Part shown: piece by piece, positions 26,301 to 34,174 of the stretch
Layout of the letters: each line of letters opens with the position of its first letter
How positions within the stretch are numbered: position 1 is the stretch's first letter
The notes under the pieces: generated by a model
Told to the model about the DNA's origin: nothing
What the model saw: the letters and a program-made list of their open reading frames with translations, nothing else
The model's database searches: none
Translations under genes and position numbers: made by a program
From: an uncultured Clostridia bacterium
Lineage (GTDB): Bacteria; Bacillota; Clostridia; UBA1381
NCBI GenBank assembly: GCA_947591315.1
Contig: CANQDD010000006.1
Coordinates: 40,867 to 104,866 of the forward strand
Direction of reading: 5' to 3'
DNA length: 64,000 nucleotides

Positions 26301-26531
26301 TACGCCGGCAAGCATATTGACGACGACGTGAAGATAGACTATTTCGCGGTGTCGCTGCCGGACTTCCTTATATTCGAGGCGGATCTGAACAAGAAAAACA
26401 AAATCCACTGCCTGTATATGGCATCTCTCGGTTATATGGGCAGGGGCGACAGTGAAACGGCGAAGGAATACGCTAAAAAGGGCGCGGAACTTGACAAGTG
26501 CCACGCTGGATTCACGGAAATATTGAAATAA
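23313..26531 (+). CDS. Large DUF5107-TPR protein
   Basis: 1072 residues. The N-terminal half (about 1-330) is a DUF5107 galactose-mutarotase-like beta-supersandwich: LPEIGGKIQRLYDK, GLAGPWISGGIEFNWPQHHRP and FLWWANPAVAVND. A linker/beta domain (about 360-450) carries four copies of a 12-base repeat. The C-terminal part (about 480-1070) is TPR-like helical pairs (YFRAAVRAS, ALKMSGGGRDKAFDAFYKAT, KAAMEKAFEMDKTDARVF). It has no signal peptide, so is cytosolic. Relatives occur near sugar-degradation genes; an oligosaccharide-related role is likely but unproven. The ATG at 23313 has GGAGG at the right distance. Confidence 0.85.
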   Translation: MSEVILRQEKVVIPTYELSEYDKNPMFLEKRVYQGSSGRVYPHPVCEGVSDVKTDKEYNAVYLENDYILVMILPEIGGKIQRLYDKTNGYDAVYYNEVVKPALVGLAGPWISGGIEFNWPQHHRPSTFDPVDYTIERNGDGSVTVWVGETEKMFHTKGMAGFTVYPDKAYLEIKGQVYNPTDRPQTFLWWANPAVAVNDYTQSIFPPDVNAVMDHGKRGVSKFPIADGVYYKYDYAPGTDISRYKNIPVPTSYMAYHSDFNFIGNYDYGKNAGLLHIADHHVSPGKKQWTWGCGDFGQAWDRNLTDENGPYIELMTGMFTDNQPDFTFLKPYEEKTFTQYFMPYKAIGAIKNASLDAAVNVEVGDTKNGDTKVKVTVYTPSGLDSAQLLVKCKGETIFTGTLNLKPAEVFETELDARGANYEDITLKIIGDTKTILEHIPVKNTEPVPSPAEAIPAPEEIPTNEKLFLAATHLEQYRHATYSPEPYYLEGLKRDSEDIRLNNGYGKYLYNRGRFAESVEYFRAAVRASTWKNPNPYDCEPYYNLGLALKMSGGGRDKAFDAFYKATWDGNMQDKAFYMLACMTAERGDYADALAFVEKSLARGLHNLKARTLKTALLRLTGKIEEAIAFANETKNIDALDHGCRYELYLLTGKDEFTAVMRGDNHNYIELALTYIAAGMKDEADKILALAPCDEPMVHYYRHFCTGDKSELEKAENASPLYCFPNRLEGISVLGNAAGKGGEYAKYYLGCLFYDKGLWEKSVTLWECCADKINLPTVYRNLSLAYYNKMGDYDKAKAAMEKAFEMDKTDARVFFELDQLYKMLNYSLKERLANMNAHPELLEKRDDLYTEYITLLNLNGEYDNAYERIMSHNFHPWEGGEGKIPAQYRIALINKAKAEPEKAVEYLEKALVYPYNLGEGKLIGNLDNDIYYMLGGLYEDKDKSDRAYKMAARGEFELTSAMYYNDQPPEMMYYAAKAIEALGDSAEAQKRFDMFIEYAGKHIDDDVKIDYFAVSLPDFLIFEADLNKKNKIHCLYMASLGYMGRGDSETAKEYAKKGAELDKCHAGFTEILK
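24402..24611 (+). repeat. Cluster of four GGGGACACTAAA 12-mers inside the DUF5107 gene
   Basis: Exact copies at 24402-24413, 24417-24428, 24509-24520 and 24600-24611. They are read in two frames: three encode GDTK and one encodes GTLN, so the conservation is at DNA level. The same 12-mer recurs in hydF and at the prophage end. Confidence 0.9.
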
Positions 26532-26542
26532 AGCAAAACGAA

Positions 26543-26583
26543 AAACACCCGACACTTATTTGACTTATAAGCGTCGGGTGTTT
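26543..26583. terminator. Bidirectional terminator
   Basis: Stem AAACACCCGAC/GTCGGGTGTTT extended after one mismatch by CTTAT/ATAAG, with ATTTTTT on the plus side and A-rich on the other. It serves both the DUF5107 gene and the convergent P-type ATPase gene. Confidence 0.88.
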
Positions 26584-26588
26584 ATTTT

Positions 26589-28940
26589 TTATTGTTTGGT
26601 TTTCGGCTGCTCGGTCGTTGTCATTTCCGTCGTCACCGTCGTTTTTCTGAACGGGTTGTGTATATGCTCAAACAGCCGTGTCAGATTCCTCATGACGGAT
26701 TCGACCGCAAGCACAAACAGTATTCCGAGTATAAGCGTCTGCGCCGATACCATGCTGATTTCAAACAGCGTGTTGAACCGCAGTCCCGTAAATATAATAC
26801 CGGCTATGCTTATCGCGATTACAATTATGCGGTAACGGTTCATAGGCTTTGATATGCTGCACAAAAGTATAAATCCGCCTATTGCCAGAAGGCACGTACT
26901 CGCCACGCCTATGTCGCTTTCCGACAGGCTGAACACCTGCCCTAAAAGCACCATCGACGCTATTGCCGCGAACGACGCGAGAGCCGCCGGTATAGACCTC
27001 ACGACTACCGCCTTCATAAATCGTCCCTTCTGCTTCTTTATGTTCGCTTCAAGCGCGAGCAAAAATCCCGGTATACCGATGTTGAACGCCGATATGAGCG
27101 ATACCTGCGACGGTGAAAGCGGGTACGTGATCGCCGTTATGATTGAGAACAGCGCCAGAAGCAGCGAGAATATGTTTTTGTAAAGGAACAGTACGGCTGA
27201 GCGCGTAATGTTGTTTATGTCGCGTCTGCCCTCCGATATTATGTCAACCATTCGTGAAAAGTCGGAGTCGAGCAGTACCACCTGTGCCGCCTGCATTGCC
27301 GCCTCGCTGCCGGCACCCATAGCTATGGAACAGTCCGCTTCTTTCATCGCGAGTATGTCGTTTACGCCGTCACCCGTCATGGCTACCTTTTTGCCTTGAG
27401 CGCGGAACGCGAGAATAAGCTTCTTTTTCTGCTCCGGCTGTACGCGTCCGAATATTGTGTATTTCTTTGCCGCCTGTGCTATTTCGCTGTCGCTTACCTG
27501 TGACATATCAACGTATTTGTCGGCGTTTTCTATGCCCGCCGATTTCGCTATATTCGATACCGTCACGGGATTGTCGCCCGATATTACCCTTATGCCTACC
27601 TCCTGCTCCTTAAAATAGTTAAAGGTCTGCTCAACATTGGGGCGCAGATTGTTTTTAAGGCTCACAAACGCTATCGGAGCGAACAGTCCGTTCTCCGTCA
27701 GCGACTTTGCAAACACTATTACTCTCTGTCCCGCCTGCGCTCTCTCGTCCATAAGCGGCTTATATTTTGTGCACGTTTCGCCGGCAAGCACAAATTCCGG
27801 CGCGCCGAGCCTGTATACCGTGTCAGATGTTATAATCTGCGAATACTTCTGCTTTGACGAAAACGGCATTATTTGCTCGTACAAAAACGCCGACGCGCTG
27901 CCGAAATAGCCGCGGAGCGCGGTCATGGTGATATTGTTGTCGGTTATCGTTGAAACGTACTGCGCGATAAGCGATTTTACTCCCGCGTCGGCACTGCTGC
28001 CGTCGGGCATGAAAACCTCCGTCACGGTCATTTTATTGTCTGTTATCGTACCGGTCTTATCAACGCAAAGTATGTCCACGCGCGCGAGCGTTTCCGTGCT
28101 TCTCATGTCGTGCAGAAGCACCTTCGAGCGCGCGAGACGCATTGCGCTCAGTGTAAGCGCGGCGGTAACGAGCAGGTAAAGTCCTTCGGGTATCATTCCC
28201 ACTACCGCGCCGACCATTGAGAGTATACTTTCCGTAAAGGAATAGTGGTTCGCCAAATACGCCTGACAGAACAGCGCGATGCCCACGGGTATGATTGCTA
28301 TACCCGCTATCTTGACAACGGTGTCTATGCCGTTTATCATCTCGGACTTTTTATCCTTTATTTCCTTTGCCTGTTTCATCAGCTTCGCGGCGTAGGAGTC
28401 CTTTCCTACGTGCGTAAGGCGCGCATAACACTTGCCCGCCGCGACGAAGCTGCCTGATTTGAGTTCGCTGCCGGCAAGCTTTTCTATCTCGTCCGCCTCA
28501 CCCGTCAAAAGCGCTTCGCTTACCATGAGCTTGCCCTCTACGAGTTCAGCGTCGGCGGGTATCTGCTTGCCGCCTTCGAGAACGATTATATCTCCGAGCA
28601 CGAGCTTGTCCGCAGCTACCTTTATTTCCTTGCCGTTTCTCACCACGGTATATTCCGACATGGCAAGCAGCGACAGCTTGTCGAGCACCGATTTTGCTTT
28701 AAGCTGCTGCACTATGCCTATCACCGCGTTTACCACAACGACCGGCAGGAAGGTCAGGTTGCGGAACGAGCCGGTTATCGCGACGAGTATACCCAGTACA
28801 ATAAAAATCGCGTTGAAATATGTAAAAATGTTCGATAAGATTATTTCTTTGACGCTTTTGGCAGACTGGTCGGGAACAATATTGACATTGCCCGCTTCCG
28901 TTTGCTGTCTGACCTGTGCGTCCGTAAGTCCGTTTATCAT
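26589..28940 (-). CDS. CtpE-like cation-translocating P-type ATPase
   Basis: 783 residues with about ten membrane helices. Actuator motif LTGEADEIEK, phosphorylation site ILCVDKTGTITDNKM, nucleotide domain, hinge MTGDGVNDILAMKEADCSIA. The ion-binding helix 4 reads GMIPEGLYLLVTA, the PEGL form of the CtpE-like branch, reported for calcium in mycobacteria, not the CPC of metal pumps. No N-terminal metal-binding domain. ATG at 28940 behind AAAGGAG; an upstream ATG nine codons earlier overlaps that site. Monocistronic. Ion specificity is inferred from family only. Confidence 0.9.
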   Translation of the reverse strand: MINGLTDAQVRQQTEAGNVNIVPDQSAKSVKEIILSNIFTYFNAIFIVLGILVAITGSFRNLTFLPVVVVNAVIGIVQQLKAKSVLDKLSLLAMSEYTVVRNGKEIKVAADKLVLGDIIVLEGGKQIPADAELVEGKLMVSEALLTGEADEIEKLAGSELKSGSFVAAGKCYARLTHVGKDSYAAKLMKQAKEIKDKKSEMINGIDTVVKIAGIAIIPVGIALFCQAYLANHYSFTESILSMVGAVVGMIPEGLYLLVTAALTLSAMRLARSKVLLHDMRSTETLARVDILCVDKTGTITDNKMTVTEVFMPDGSSADAGVKSLIAQYVSTITDNNITMTALRGYFGSASAFLYEQIMPFSSKQKYSQIITSDTVYRLGAPEFVLAGETCTKYKPLMDERAQAGQRVIVFAKSLTENGLFAPIAFVSLKNNLRPNVEQTFNYFKEQEVGIRVISGDNPVTVSNIAKSAGIENADKYVDMSQVSDSEIAQAAKKYTIFGRVQPEQKKKLILAFRAQGKKVAMTGDGVNDILAMKEADCSIAMGAGSEAAMQAAQVVLLDSDFSRMVDIISEGRRDINNITRSAVLFLYKNIFSLLLALFSIITAITYPLSPSQVSLISAFNIGIPGFLLALEANIKKQKGRFMKAVVVRSIPAALASFAAIASMVLLGQVFSLSESDIGVASTCLLAIGGFILLCSISKPMNRYRIIVIAISIAGIIFTGLRFNTLFEISMVSAQTLILGILFVLAVESVMRNLTRLFEHIHNPFRKTTVTTEMTTTEQPKTKQ

Positions 28941-28968
28941 TGTTTTCTCCTTTTCGTTTATCGACACT

Positions 28969-28997
28969 ATTTTACCATTAAATACATGATTTGTAAA
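28969..28997 (-). promoter_or_regulatory. Promoter of the P-type ATPase gene
   Basis: Minus strand TTTACA, 17 bp, TAAAAT, 28 bp before the start. Confidence 0.7.
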
Positions 28998-29003
28998 GAC
29001 CGA

Positions 29004-29038
29004 AAAACAGACCGACGCATACAGCGCCCGTCTGTTTT
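29004..29038 (-). terminator. Terminator of the malic enzyme-YetA-like operon
   Basis: Stem AAAACAGAC/GTCTGTTTT (29004-29012 with 29030-29038) with GC-rich inner pairing, followed by Ts on the minus strand, 30 bp after the stop. Confidence 0.75.
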
Positions 29039-29068
29039 AGTATCGGTGTATTTTGTTTGTTTTATACC

Positions 29069-31675
29069 TTACTTTACCCAGTCCTCCCATTCGAGTTCGT
29101 CGAGAGTTTCGGGCATGGCGAAGGCGGTATGTTCGAGCGCGACGATTGTGTTGAGGCACCACTGCGCCGCGAAGTTTGTGCTTATCCAGAACATCTCGTG
29201 AAGCTCCTTCGCGTTAAAGTAATTCTCGACGATCGCGTCGTCGAAATTGTCCTTCTTATTTTTACCCGCGAGCGAGTACACAAGCACCTGCCATACCTTG
29301 TGCGCCAAGTCCTTGTCCTGCTTTTCCCTTGCGGCGTAAGCGCAGAGCGCGGCAGCCATGTACGGGTACTCAAAACCCTCTCCGTCTATGAGGTTGTTTG
29401 TCGCGCGGCGCTTTTCCTCCGGCGTGAGGAAGTAAAAGCTGCCGTACTGCACAAGCATATCGTTAAATTCCTCGTCGCCCAAAAGCGGCACAAGCTCCGT
29501 CCACGTTTCGGGCCCGCCCATGCATATCGCGAGGTGTGAGCCGCCTGCGGCGCTCTCGCCTATGTAGCCGAGATGTCCCGTCGCGGGATCATATTCAAAA
29601 TTAGAGCCTGATATAAGGCGCAGCGGCGCTTTTTTGAGGTCGTTTATACCGGTCATAATCTTGTCGCGCCACTTCGTATTGTTTGTGCGCTCCCACTCCG
29701 TCATCCAGTTCGAGCAGTACGTAGACCAGTCGGGACCGGTGCGCGCGTGCGTCGGGAGCGTGGACTTCTGTCCCATGTAATAGTATCTCAAAGGATCCAT
29801 ATCCACGGTAGCAAAGTCGGCGTCCACAACGTCCTTCATACAGTCGCCTATTCTTAAATCGCCGCCCGTGAGGTAGTAAAGCGCGCGGTGATGTCCCGCC
29901 ATACCGATACGCGCCTCCTTGCAGCTATCGCCCCAATGCACTACGTTGTGACGGCTGCCGAGACCTTTCAAAGGCCCCATATGGTAAATATCAACGTCCG
30001 CGCTGTGACGGCTCATAGCCTCGGCAACAGAGAACATGTCCTCCCTGCCGGTTCTCAAAAACGAGTACCACAGCCACAGCGTCGGCACAAGCTCCGTACT
30101 CTGCCACGCGTAACCGCCGAGGTCGTACTTCCAGCAGTGACGCTGCGCGTCGTAGGTGTGCATTATATCGCCGTAATCCCACAAGCCGTACCAGCGGCGC
30201 TGCTCGATTTCGTTTTTATAATAGTTAAACGCCTTGTCCATTTCATCCTCCGCCCACTTTTTAAGCGGAGTGCTTCTGTCGGGCAAACTCCAATAGCCGA
30301 GTACGCGCGTTTCGTGGTAATATTCGGGCGTGCAAATCATAACGGGCGGCTTCTGCACTCTGTCGGCATGGCTTAAAATAAGCTCGTCCGACGCTACCTC
30401 GTCATAGAAGTAAACGGTGAGGTCGTTCGTGTTCGCTATGCCGTAAGCCGACGAGCCGATCTCCGGCGTACCCTCATAGTACGTCTGGTCGTGCGAAACA
30501 ACGTCATAGTGGCGCATATCGCGCGACAAGCCGTCGGGCGACACTATCCACGCCATGAGCATACCCTCATCCGAGCAAAGTCCCTCCGCGTGGAGCGAGG
30601 ACGGGTATTTCTGCCAGAAGTTGCGCAGACATACCGACACGCCGCCCTTTTCGTCGGCTATGTACATCAGTCCCTTTGAGCGTTTGCCCCAGTTCGCCTT
30701 TATGAACGTGCACTCGTCATGACCTGTGCGCTTCCTTACCTCGAAGCTGTCGGGCGTAAGCTGCTGCAGGCGGTAGCAGTCCCATTTCGTCACGTTGTCT
30801 ATCTGTTCCTCCGTGACGGGATTGCCGTTTCTCAAATCAACGAGCGGCGCAAGGTCTATCATCTCGCCGCGCAGCTGCGCGCTGTGCACCGGCTGTATGC
30901 CTATGGACGGCCCGAGCCTCGGTCGCCACAGGTTCAAAATCTGCATACACTCGTGCATTACGCCGTAATCGCCCGTCATTTTAATGCGGCGGTTGTAGAG
31001 CTTGCCCGTCATTTTACGCTTCATCACAAGCGCGATACCCTTTATAAAATCGGTGCTTTCGTCGCCGTCGAAGATAAACGTGTGCTTTACGTTCACACTC
31101 TTTTCGTCGTAAAAGAGCGTAAAACGGATTATGTAGCGCAGAAATGTGTCGCCGTGCGCGCTTCTGTGCGTGCCGGTGAGCTTTACGGTCGTTTTGAGCG
31201 CGCCCTCCTCCTCGACTTCGGCTGTCTCTATCTCGCCGTAGTAGGAGATTATGCGCTTTATCTCGTCGCCGTCCTGCCTGTCGTACATTTCCTTCTGCAC
31301 CTTTAATATCGCGTCGGCGTAAGGCGTTTTCATGAGCGTCGTACCCGATTTCGGGAATACAGCCGTAAACGCGCCGTTATCGACGGTTATACCGTCGTCC
31401 GTTTCGTTTACCGTAATGCCGCCGTGTTCCTTTTTCTCGGCTTTCTTTATCTCCACTCCGCCGCCGTCAACGCGCGCGGTAAAGCTTGACCACTTCGTCG
31501 AGCCGTCGGGGTAAAACGCTATCGGCTTTTCCTGATACGGTATCTCCCTGCCGTTTTCGTCAAACGGCGCGAACGTTGTACCCTCCGGTTTTTCGCCCTG
31601 CTTGTAGGGTACGCCGAAAGTTACGTATCCGCCCTTTGCTCTGTTTTCCATCCAATGTAATTTTATGCTTTCCAT
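29069..31675 (-). CDS. YetA/PcRGLX-like protein (PL26 exo-rhamnogalacturonan lyase family)
   Basis: 868 residues, close to YetA of Bacillus. The N-terminal RIFT-barrel-like region (FGVPYKQGEKPEGTTF, YPDGSTKWSSFTARVDGG) is followed by a beta-sandwich with FRNGNPVT-type loops and an alpha/alpha-toroid (WYGLWDYGDIMHTYD, YAWQSTELVPTLWLWYSFLR, RHNVVHWGDSCKEARI). PL26 enzymes cleave rhamnogalacturonan I, but activity across the bacterial family is not established. No signal peptide, so intracellular action on imported oligosaccharides is expected. Its ATG overlaps the malic enzyme stop (TAATG). Confidence 0.75.
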   Translation of the reverse strand: MESIKLHWMENRAKGGYVTFGVPYKQGEKPEGTTFAPFDENGREIPYQEKPIAFYPDGSTKWSSFTARVDGGGVEIKKAEKKEHGGITVNETDDGITVDNGAFTAVFPKSGTTLMKTPYADAILKVQKEMYDRQDGDEIKRIISYYGEIETAEVEEEGALKTTVKLTGTHRSAHGDTFLRYIIRFTLFYDEKSVNVKHTFIFDGDESTDFIKGIALVMKRKMTGKLYNRRIKMTGDYGVMHECMQILNLWRPRLGPSIGIQPVHSAQLRGEMIDLAPLVDLRNGNPVTEEQIDNVTKWDCYRLQQLTPDSFEVRKRTGHDECTFIKANWGKRSKGLMYIADEKGGVSVCLRNFWQKYPSSLHAEGLCSDEGMLMAWIVSPDGLSRDMRHYDVVSHDQTYYEGTPEIGSSAYGIANTNDLTVYFYDEVASDELILSHADRVQKPPVMICTPEYYHETRVLGYWSLPDRSTPLKKWAEDEMDKAFNYYKNEIEQRRWYGLWDYGDIMHTYDAQRHCWKYDLGGYAWQSTELVPTLWLWYSFLRTGREDMFSVAEAMSRHSADVDIYHMGPLKGLGSRHNVVHWGDSCKEARIGMAGHHRALYYLTGGDLRIGDCMKDVVDADFATVDMDPLRYYYMGQKSTLPTHARTGPDWSTYCSNWMTEWERTNNTKWRDKIMTGINDLKKAPLRLISGSNFEYDPATGHLGYIGESAAGGSHLAICMGGPETWTELVPLLGDEEFNDMLVQYGSFYFLTPEEKRRATNNLIDGEGFEYPYMAAALCAYAAREKQDKDLAHKVWQVLVYSLAGKNKKDNFDDAIVENYFNAKELHEMFWISTNFAAQWCLNTIVALEHTAFAMPETLDELEWEDWVK

Positions 31676-32862
31676 TATTTATCCTCCAAACCGGCGCGCG
31701 CAACGCCGCTCTTTACCGCCGCGCGCGACACTGCTCTCGCCACGTTTCTCGCAATGCGCTCGTCAAACGCGTCTGGTATTATCATGTTTTCGTTAAGCTC
31801 GTCGTCCTGTATAACCGACGCTATCGCCTCCGACGCGGCGATTTTCATTTCGTCGTTTATGTCGGACGCTCTCACGTCGAGTGCGCCGCGGAATATTCCG
31901 GGAAACGCGAGGACGTTATTTATCTGGTTCGGGAAGTCGCTCCGCCCCGTGCCGACAACCCTTGCGCCCGCTTTTTTTGCAATGTCGGGCATTATTTCGG
32001 GGGTGGGGTTTGCCATCGCGAATATGATAGGATCCTTCGCCATGCTCTTTACCATTTCCTCGGTAAGAATGTTCGGCGCGCTCACGCCTATAAACAAGTC
32101 CGCGCCCTTCACAGCGCCCTTCAGGTCAACGTCGAGGTTGTCGGGGTTCGTGAGAACAGCGAGCTTTGCCTGCTCGTCGTTCATCTGCGCATTGCCTCGG
32201 TAAAGTGAGCCGTATTTGTCGCACATTATAAGGTTTTTAAGTCCGCGCGACACTAAAAGCCTCGCGATTGCCATTCCCGCGCTGCCCGCGCCGTTTACGA
32301 CGGCTTTTATTTCGGTTATATCCTTGCCGACGACCTTCAATGCGTTAAGCGCGGCGGCAAGCACAACCACAGCCGTGCCGTGCTGATCGTCGTGAAAAAC
32401 GGGTATGTCGCATTCCTCCTTGAGCCGGCGCTCGATCTCTATGCAGCGCGGCGCGGAAATGTCCTCAAGGTTGATGCCGCCGAACGAGCCGGATATGAGC
32501 TTCACGCAGTTCACAATCTCGTCAACGTCCTTCGATTTCACGCACAGCGGGAACGCGTCCACGCCCGCGAACGTCTTAAACAGCGCGCATTTGCCTTCCA
32601 TTACCGGCATACCGGCTTCGGGCCCTATATCGCCGAGACCGAGCACCGCCGTACCGTCCGTTATGACCGCCACAAGGTTTGAGCGGCGCGTGTATTTGTA
32701 CGACAGGTCGGTGTTTTTCGCAATTTCAAGGCACGGCTCGGCAACTCCGGGCGTGTACGCCACAGACAGCTCGTCGCGGTTCGTCACTCTCGCGCGCGAC
32801 ACGACCTCAATCTTGCCCTGCCATTCCTCGTGTTTTTTCAGAGCATATTCTTTTTTGTCCAA
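31675..32862 (-). CDS. Malic enzyme (malate dehydrogenase, oxaloacetate-decarboxylating)
   Basis: 395 residues, the short bacterial form without a phosphotransacetylase tail. It converts malate to pyruvate + CO2 with NAD(P)+. Motifs: SVAYTPGVAEPCLEIA, TDGTAVLGLGDIGPEAGMPVMEGK (malate/metal), DDQHGTAVVVLAAALNAL, and the Rossmann VVNGAGSAGMAIARLL. Start: TTG at 32862 with GGAGG 9 bp away. Translationally coupled to the YetA-like gene that follows, an unusual partner. Together with PEPCK it interconverts C3 and C4 acids. Cofactor choice cannot be read with confidence. Confidence 0.93.
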   Translation of the reverse strand: MDKKEYALKKHEEWQGKIEVVSRARVTNRDELSVAYTPGVAEPCLEIAKNTDLSYKYTRRSNLVAVITDGTAVLGLGDIGPEAGMPVMEGKCALFKTFAGVDAFPLCVKSKDVDEIVNCVKLISGSFGGINLEDISAPRCIEIERRLKEECDIPVFHDDQHGTAVVVLAAALNALKVVGKDITEIKAVVNGAGSAGMAIARLLVSRGLKNLIMCDKYGSLYRGNAQMNDEQAKLAVLTNPDNLDVDLKGAVKGADLFIGVSAPNILTEEMVKSMAKDPIIFAMANPTPEIMPDIAKKAGARVVGTGRSDFPNQINNVLAFPGIFRGALDVRASDINDEMKIAASEAIASVIQDDELNENMIIPDAFDERIARNVARAVSRAAVKSGVARAGLEDK

Positions 32863-32900
32863 ATTCGTCCACCTCCGAATGTATAATCACAGTTACAGTT

Positions 32901-32929
32901 ATTGTATCACAATTTTTTCCGATATTCAA
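32901..32929 (-). promoter_or_regulatory. Promoter of the malic enzyme operon
   Basis: Minus strand TTGAAT, 17 bp, TACAAT, about 40 bp before the TTG start. Confidence 0.75.
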
Positions 32930-32947
32930 TATGTTTATGGCATAAAA

Positions 32948-32973
32948 AGAAAAACTCCCATTTTTATGGGAGT
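32948..32973 (-). terminator. Terminator of hydE-hydG-hydF
   Basis: Stem ACTCCCAT/ATGGGAGT around TTTT, then TTTTTC on the minus strand. The hydF stop codon lies in the hairpin itself. Confidence 0.85.
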
Positions 32974-34166
32974 AATTTCGCTATGTCGGAAAACGGCGCG
33001 AGGCTGCGCTTCAAAATGCCGTGCATGTGCGCTATCGCCACGCCGTAATTTACAATCGGTACGCCCGCATTTTTCGCCTCGGTTATGCGGCGCTTCATTT
33101 CCTTTTCGTTGAGCATACAGCCGCCGCAGTGTATTATCAGCTTGTAATCACTTAAATCCTCTCCGAAGCCGCCGCCGGACGTAAAGGAATATTCGGGCTC
33201 AGCGCCCGTAAATTTCTCTATCCACGCGGGTATCTTCTCCGTTCCTATGTCGCCGCACTGACGGTGATGTGTGCAGCCCTCGCTTATAAGTACCCTGTCG
33301 CCGTCTTTAAGCTCCGAAAGCCTTGCCGCGCCTTTTACAAGTTCGGCAAGGTCGCCCTTGTACCGCGCGAACAGTATCGAAAATGATGTGAGCAAACTGT
33401 CCTCCGGAACGTCAGCCGCGACCGCCTCAAACGCCTGCGAGTCGGTTATGACTATGCGCGGTTTTTTCGAGAGTGATTTTAGTGTCCCCGAAAGCTCCCG
33501 CGGCTGACAGCAAACTGCGGTGCAGTGCGAGTCGAGAATTTCGCGGAGCGTCTGCTGCTGCGGCAGTATTATCCTGCCCTTCGGCGCGGCGGCGTCAACG
33601 GGTATCACAAGTACAGCCGTGTCGCCTTCTGTAAGCATATCCGCGACGATGTGCTTGTCGTTTAGTGTCCCCCTGACGAGACGCGCAATCATGTTTTTGA
33701 GCGCGTCAACGCTCTGTTTATTGAATATGCTCACGTATATTTCATTATCTTTTAGTGTCCCCGTATCGTGCGGCAGGTCGGACTTTGTGTACGCCGTGAT
33801 GTACGGAACTTTAGTGTCCCCAAGCTCGCGTATAAGCTCCCTGTCCGCGTCGGAAAGACCTCTCTGCGCGTCAATAACAAGCACCGCAACGTCCGTTTTC
33901 GCGAGTACCTCCCTCGCCCGCTTCACGCGCTTTTCGCCAAGTTCGCCCTCGTCATCGAGACCTGGCGTGTCGATTATCACGACAGGCCCTATAGGCAGAA
34001 GCTCCATAGATTTTTTCACTGGATCGGTCGTCGTGCCCTTAACGTCCGACACGACCGACATTTCCTGGTTTGTCACGGCGTTTACGAGGCTCGACTTGCC
34101 CGCGTTTCTCATGCCGAAAAACGCGATGTGCACCCTTTCCGCCGAGGCTGTTTCGTTCAAGCTCAT
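32964..34166 (-). CDS. hydF: [FeFe] hydrogenase maturation GTPase HydF
   Basis: 400 residues. HydF is the scaffold that receives the [2Fe] subcluster and hands it to HydA. G-domain: FGMRNAGKSSLVNAV (P-loop), DTPGLDDEG (G3) and YTKSDLP (G4, TKSD in place of the usual NKxD). The C-terminal cluster ligands CTHHRQCGD and IIHCGGCMLN match the CxH...HCxxC pattern. It is the third gene of hydE-hydG-hydF, 8 bp behind hydG. Oddity: four copies of the 12-base repeat GGGGACACTAAA fall in loop regions (residues about 116-230). Confidence 0.96.
   Translation of the reverse strand: MSLNETASAERVHIAFFGMRNAGKSSLVNAVTNQEMSVVSDVKGTTTDPVKKSMELLPIGPVVIIDTPGLDDEGELGEKRVKRAREVLAKTDVAVLVIDAQRGLSDADRELIRELGDTKVPYITAYTKSDLPHDTGTLKDNEIYVSIFNKQSVDALKNMIARLVRGTLNDKHIVADMLTEGDTAVLVIPVDAAAPKGRIILPQQQTLREILDSHCTAVCCQPRELSGTLKSLSKKPRIVITDSQAFEAVAADVPEDSLLTSFSILFARYKGDLAELVKGAARLSELKDGDRVLISEGCTHHRQCGDIGTEKIPAWIEKFTGAEPEYSFTSGGGFGEDLSDYKLIIHCGGCMLNEKEMKRRITEAKNAGVPIVNYGVAIAHMHGILKRSLAPFSDIAKLLP
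33478..33821 (-). repeat. Cluster of four GGGGACACTAAA 12-mers inside hydF
   Basis: Exact copies, sense to hydF, at 33478-33489, 33661-33672, 33751-33762 and 33810-33821. They encode GTLK, GTLN, GTLK and GDTK in two reading frames and fall between predicted secondary-structure elements. Confidence 0.9.
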
Positions 34167-34174
34167 ATTATCAC

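Noticed and set aside
25161..26555. 464-codon open frame antisense to the DUF5107-TPR gene
   Set aside because: It mirrors the codon pattern of the real gene, has no ribosome site, shows no family signature and is Arg/Val-rich as expected of a shadow frame.
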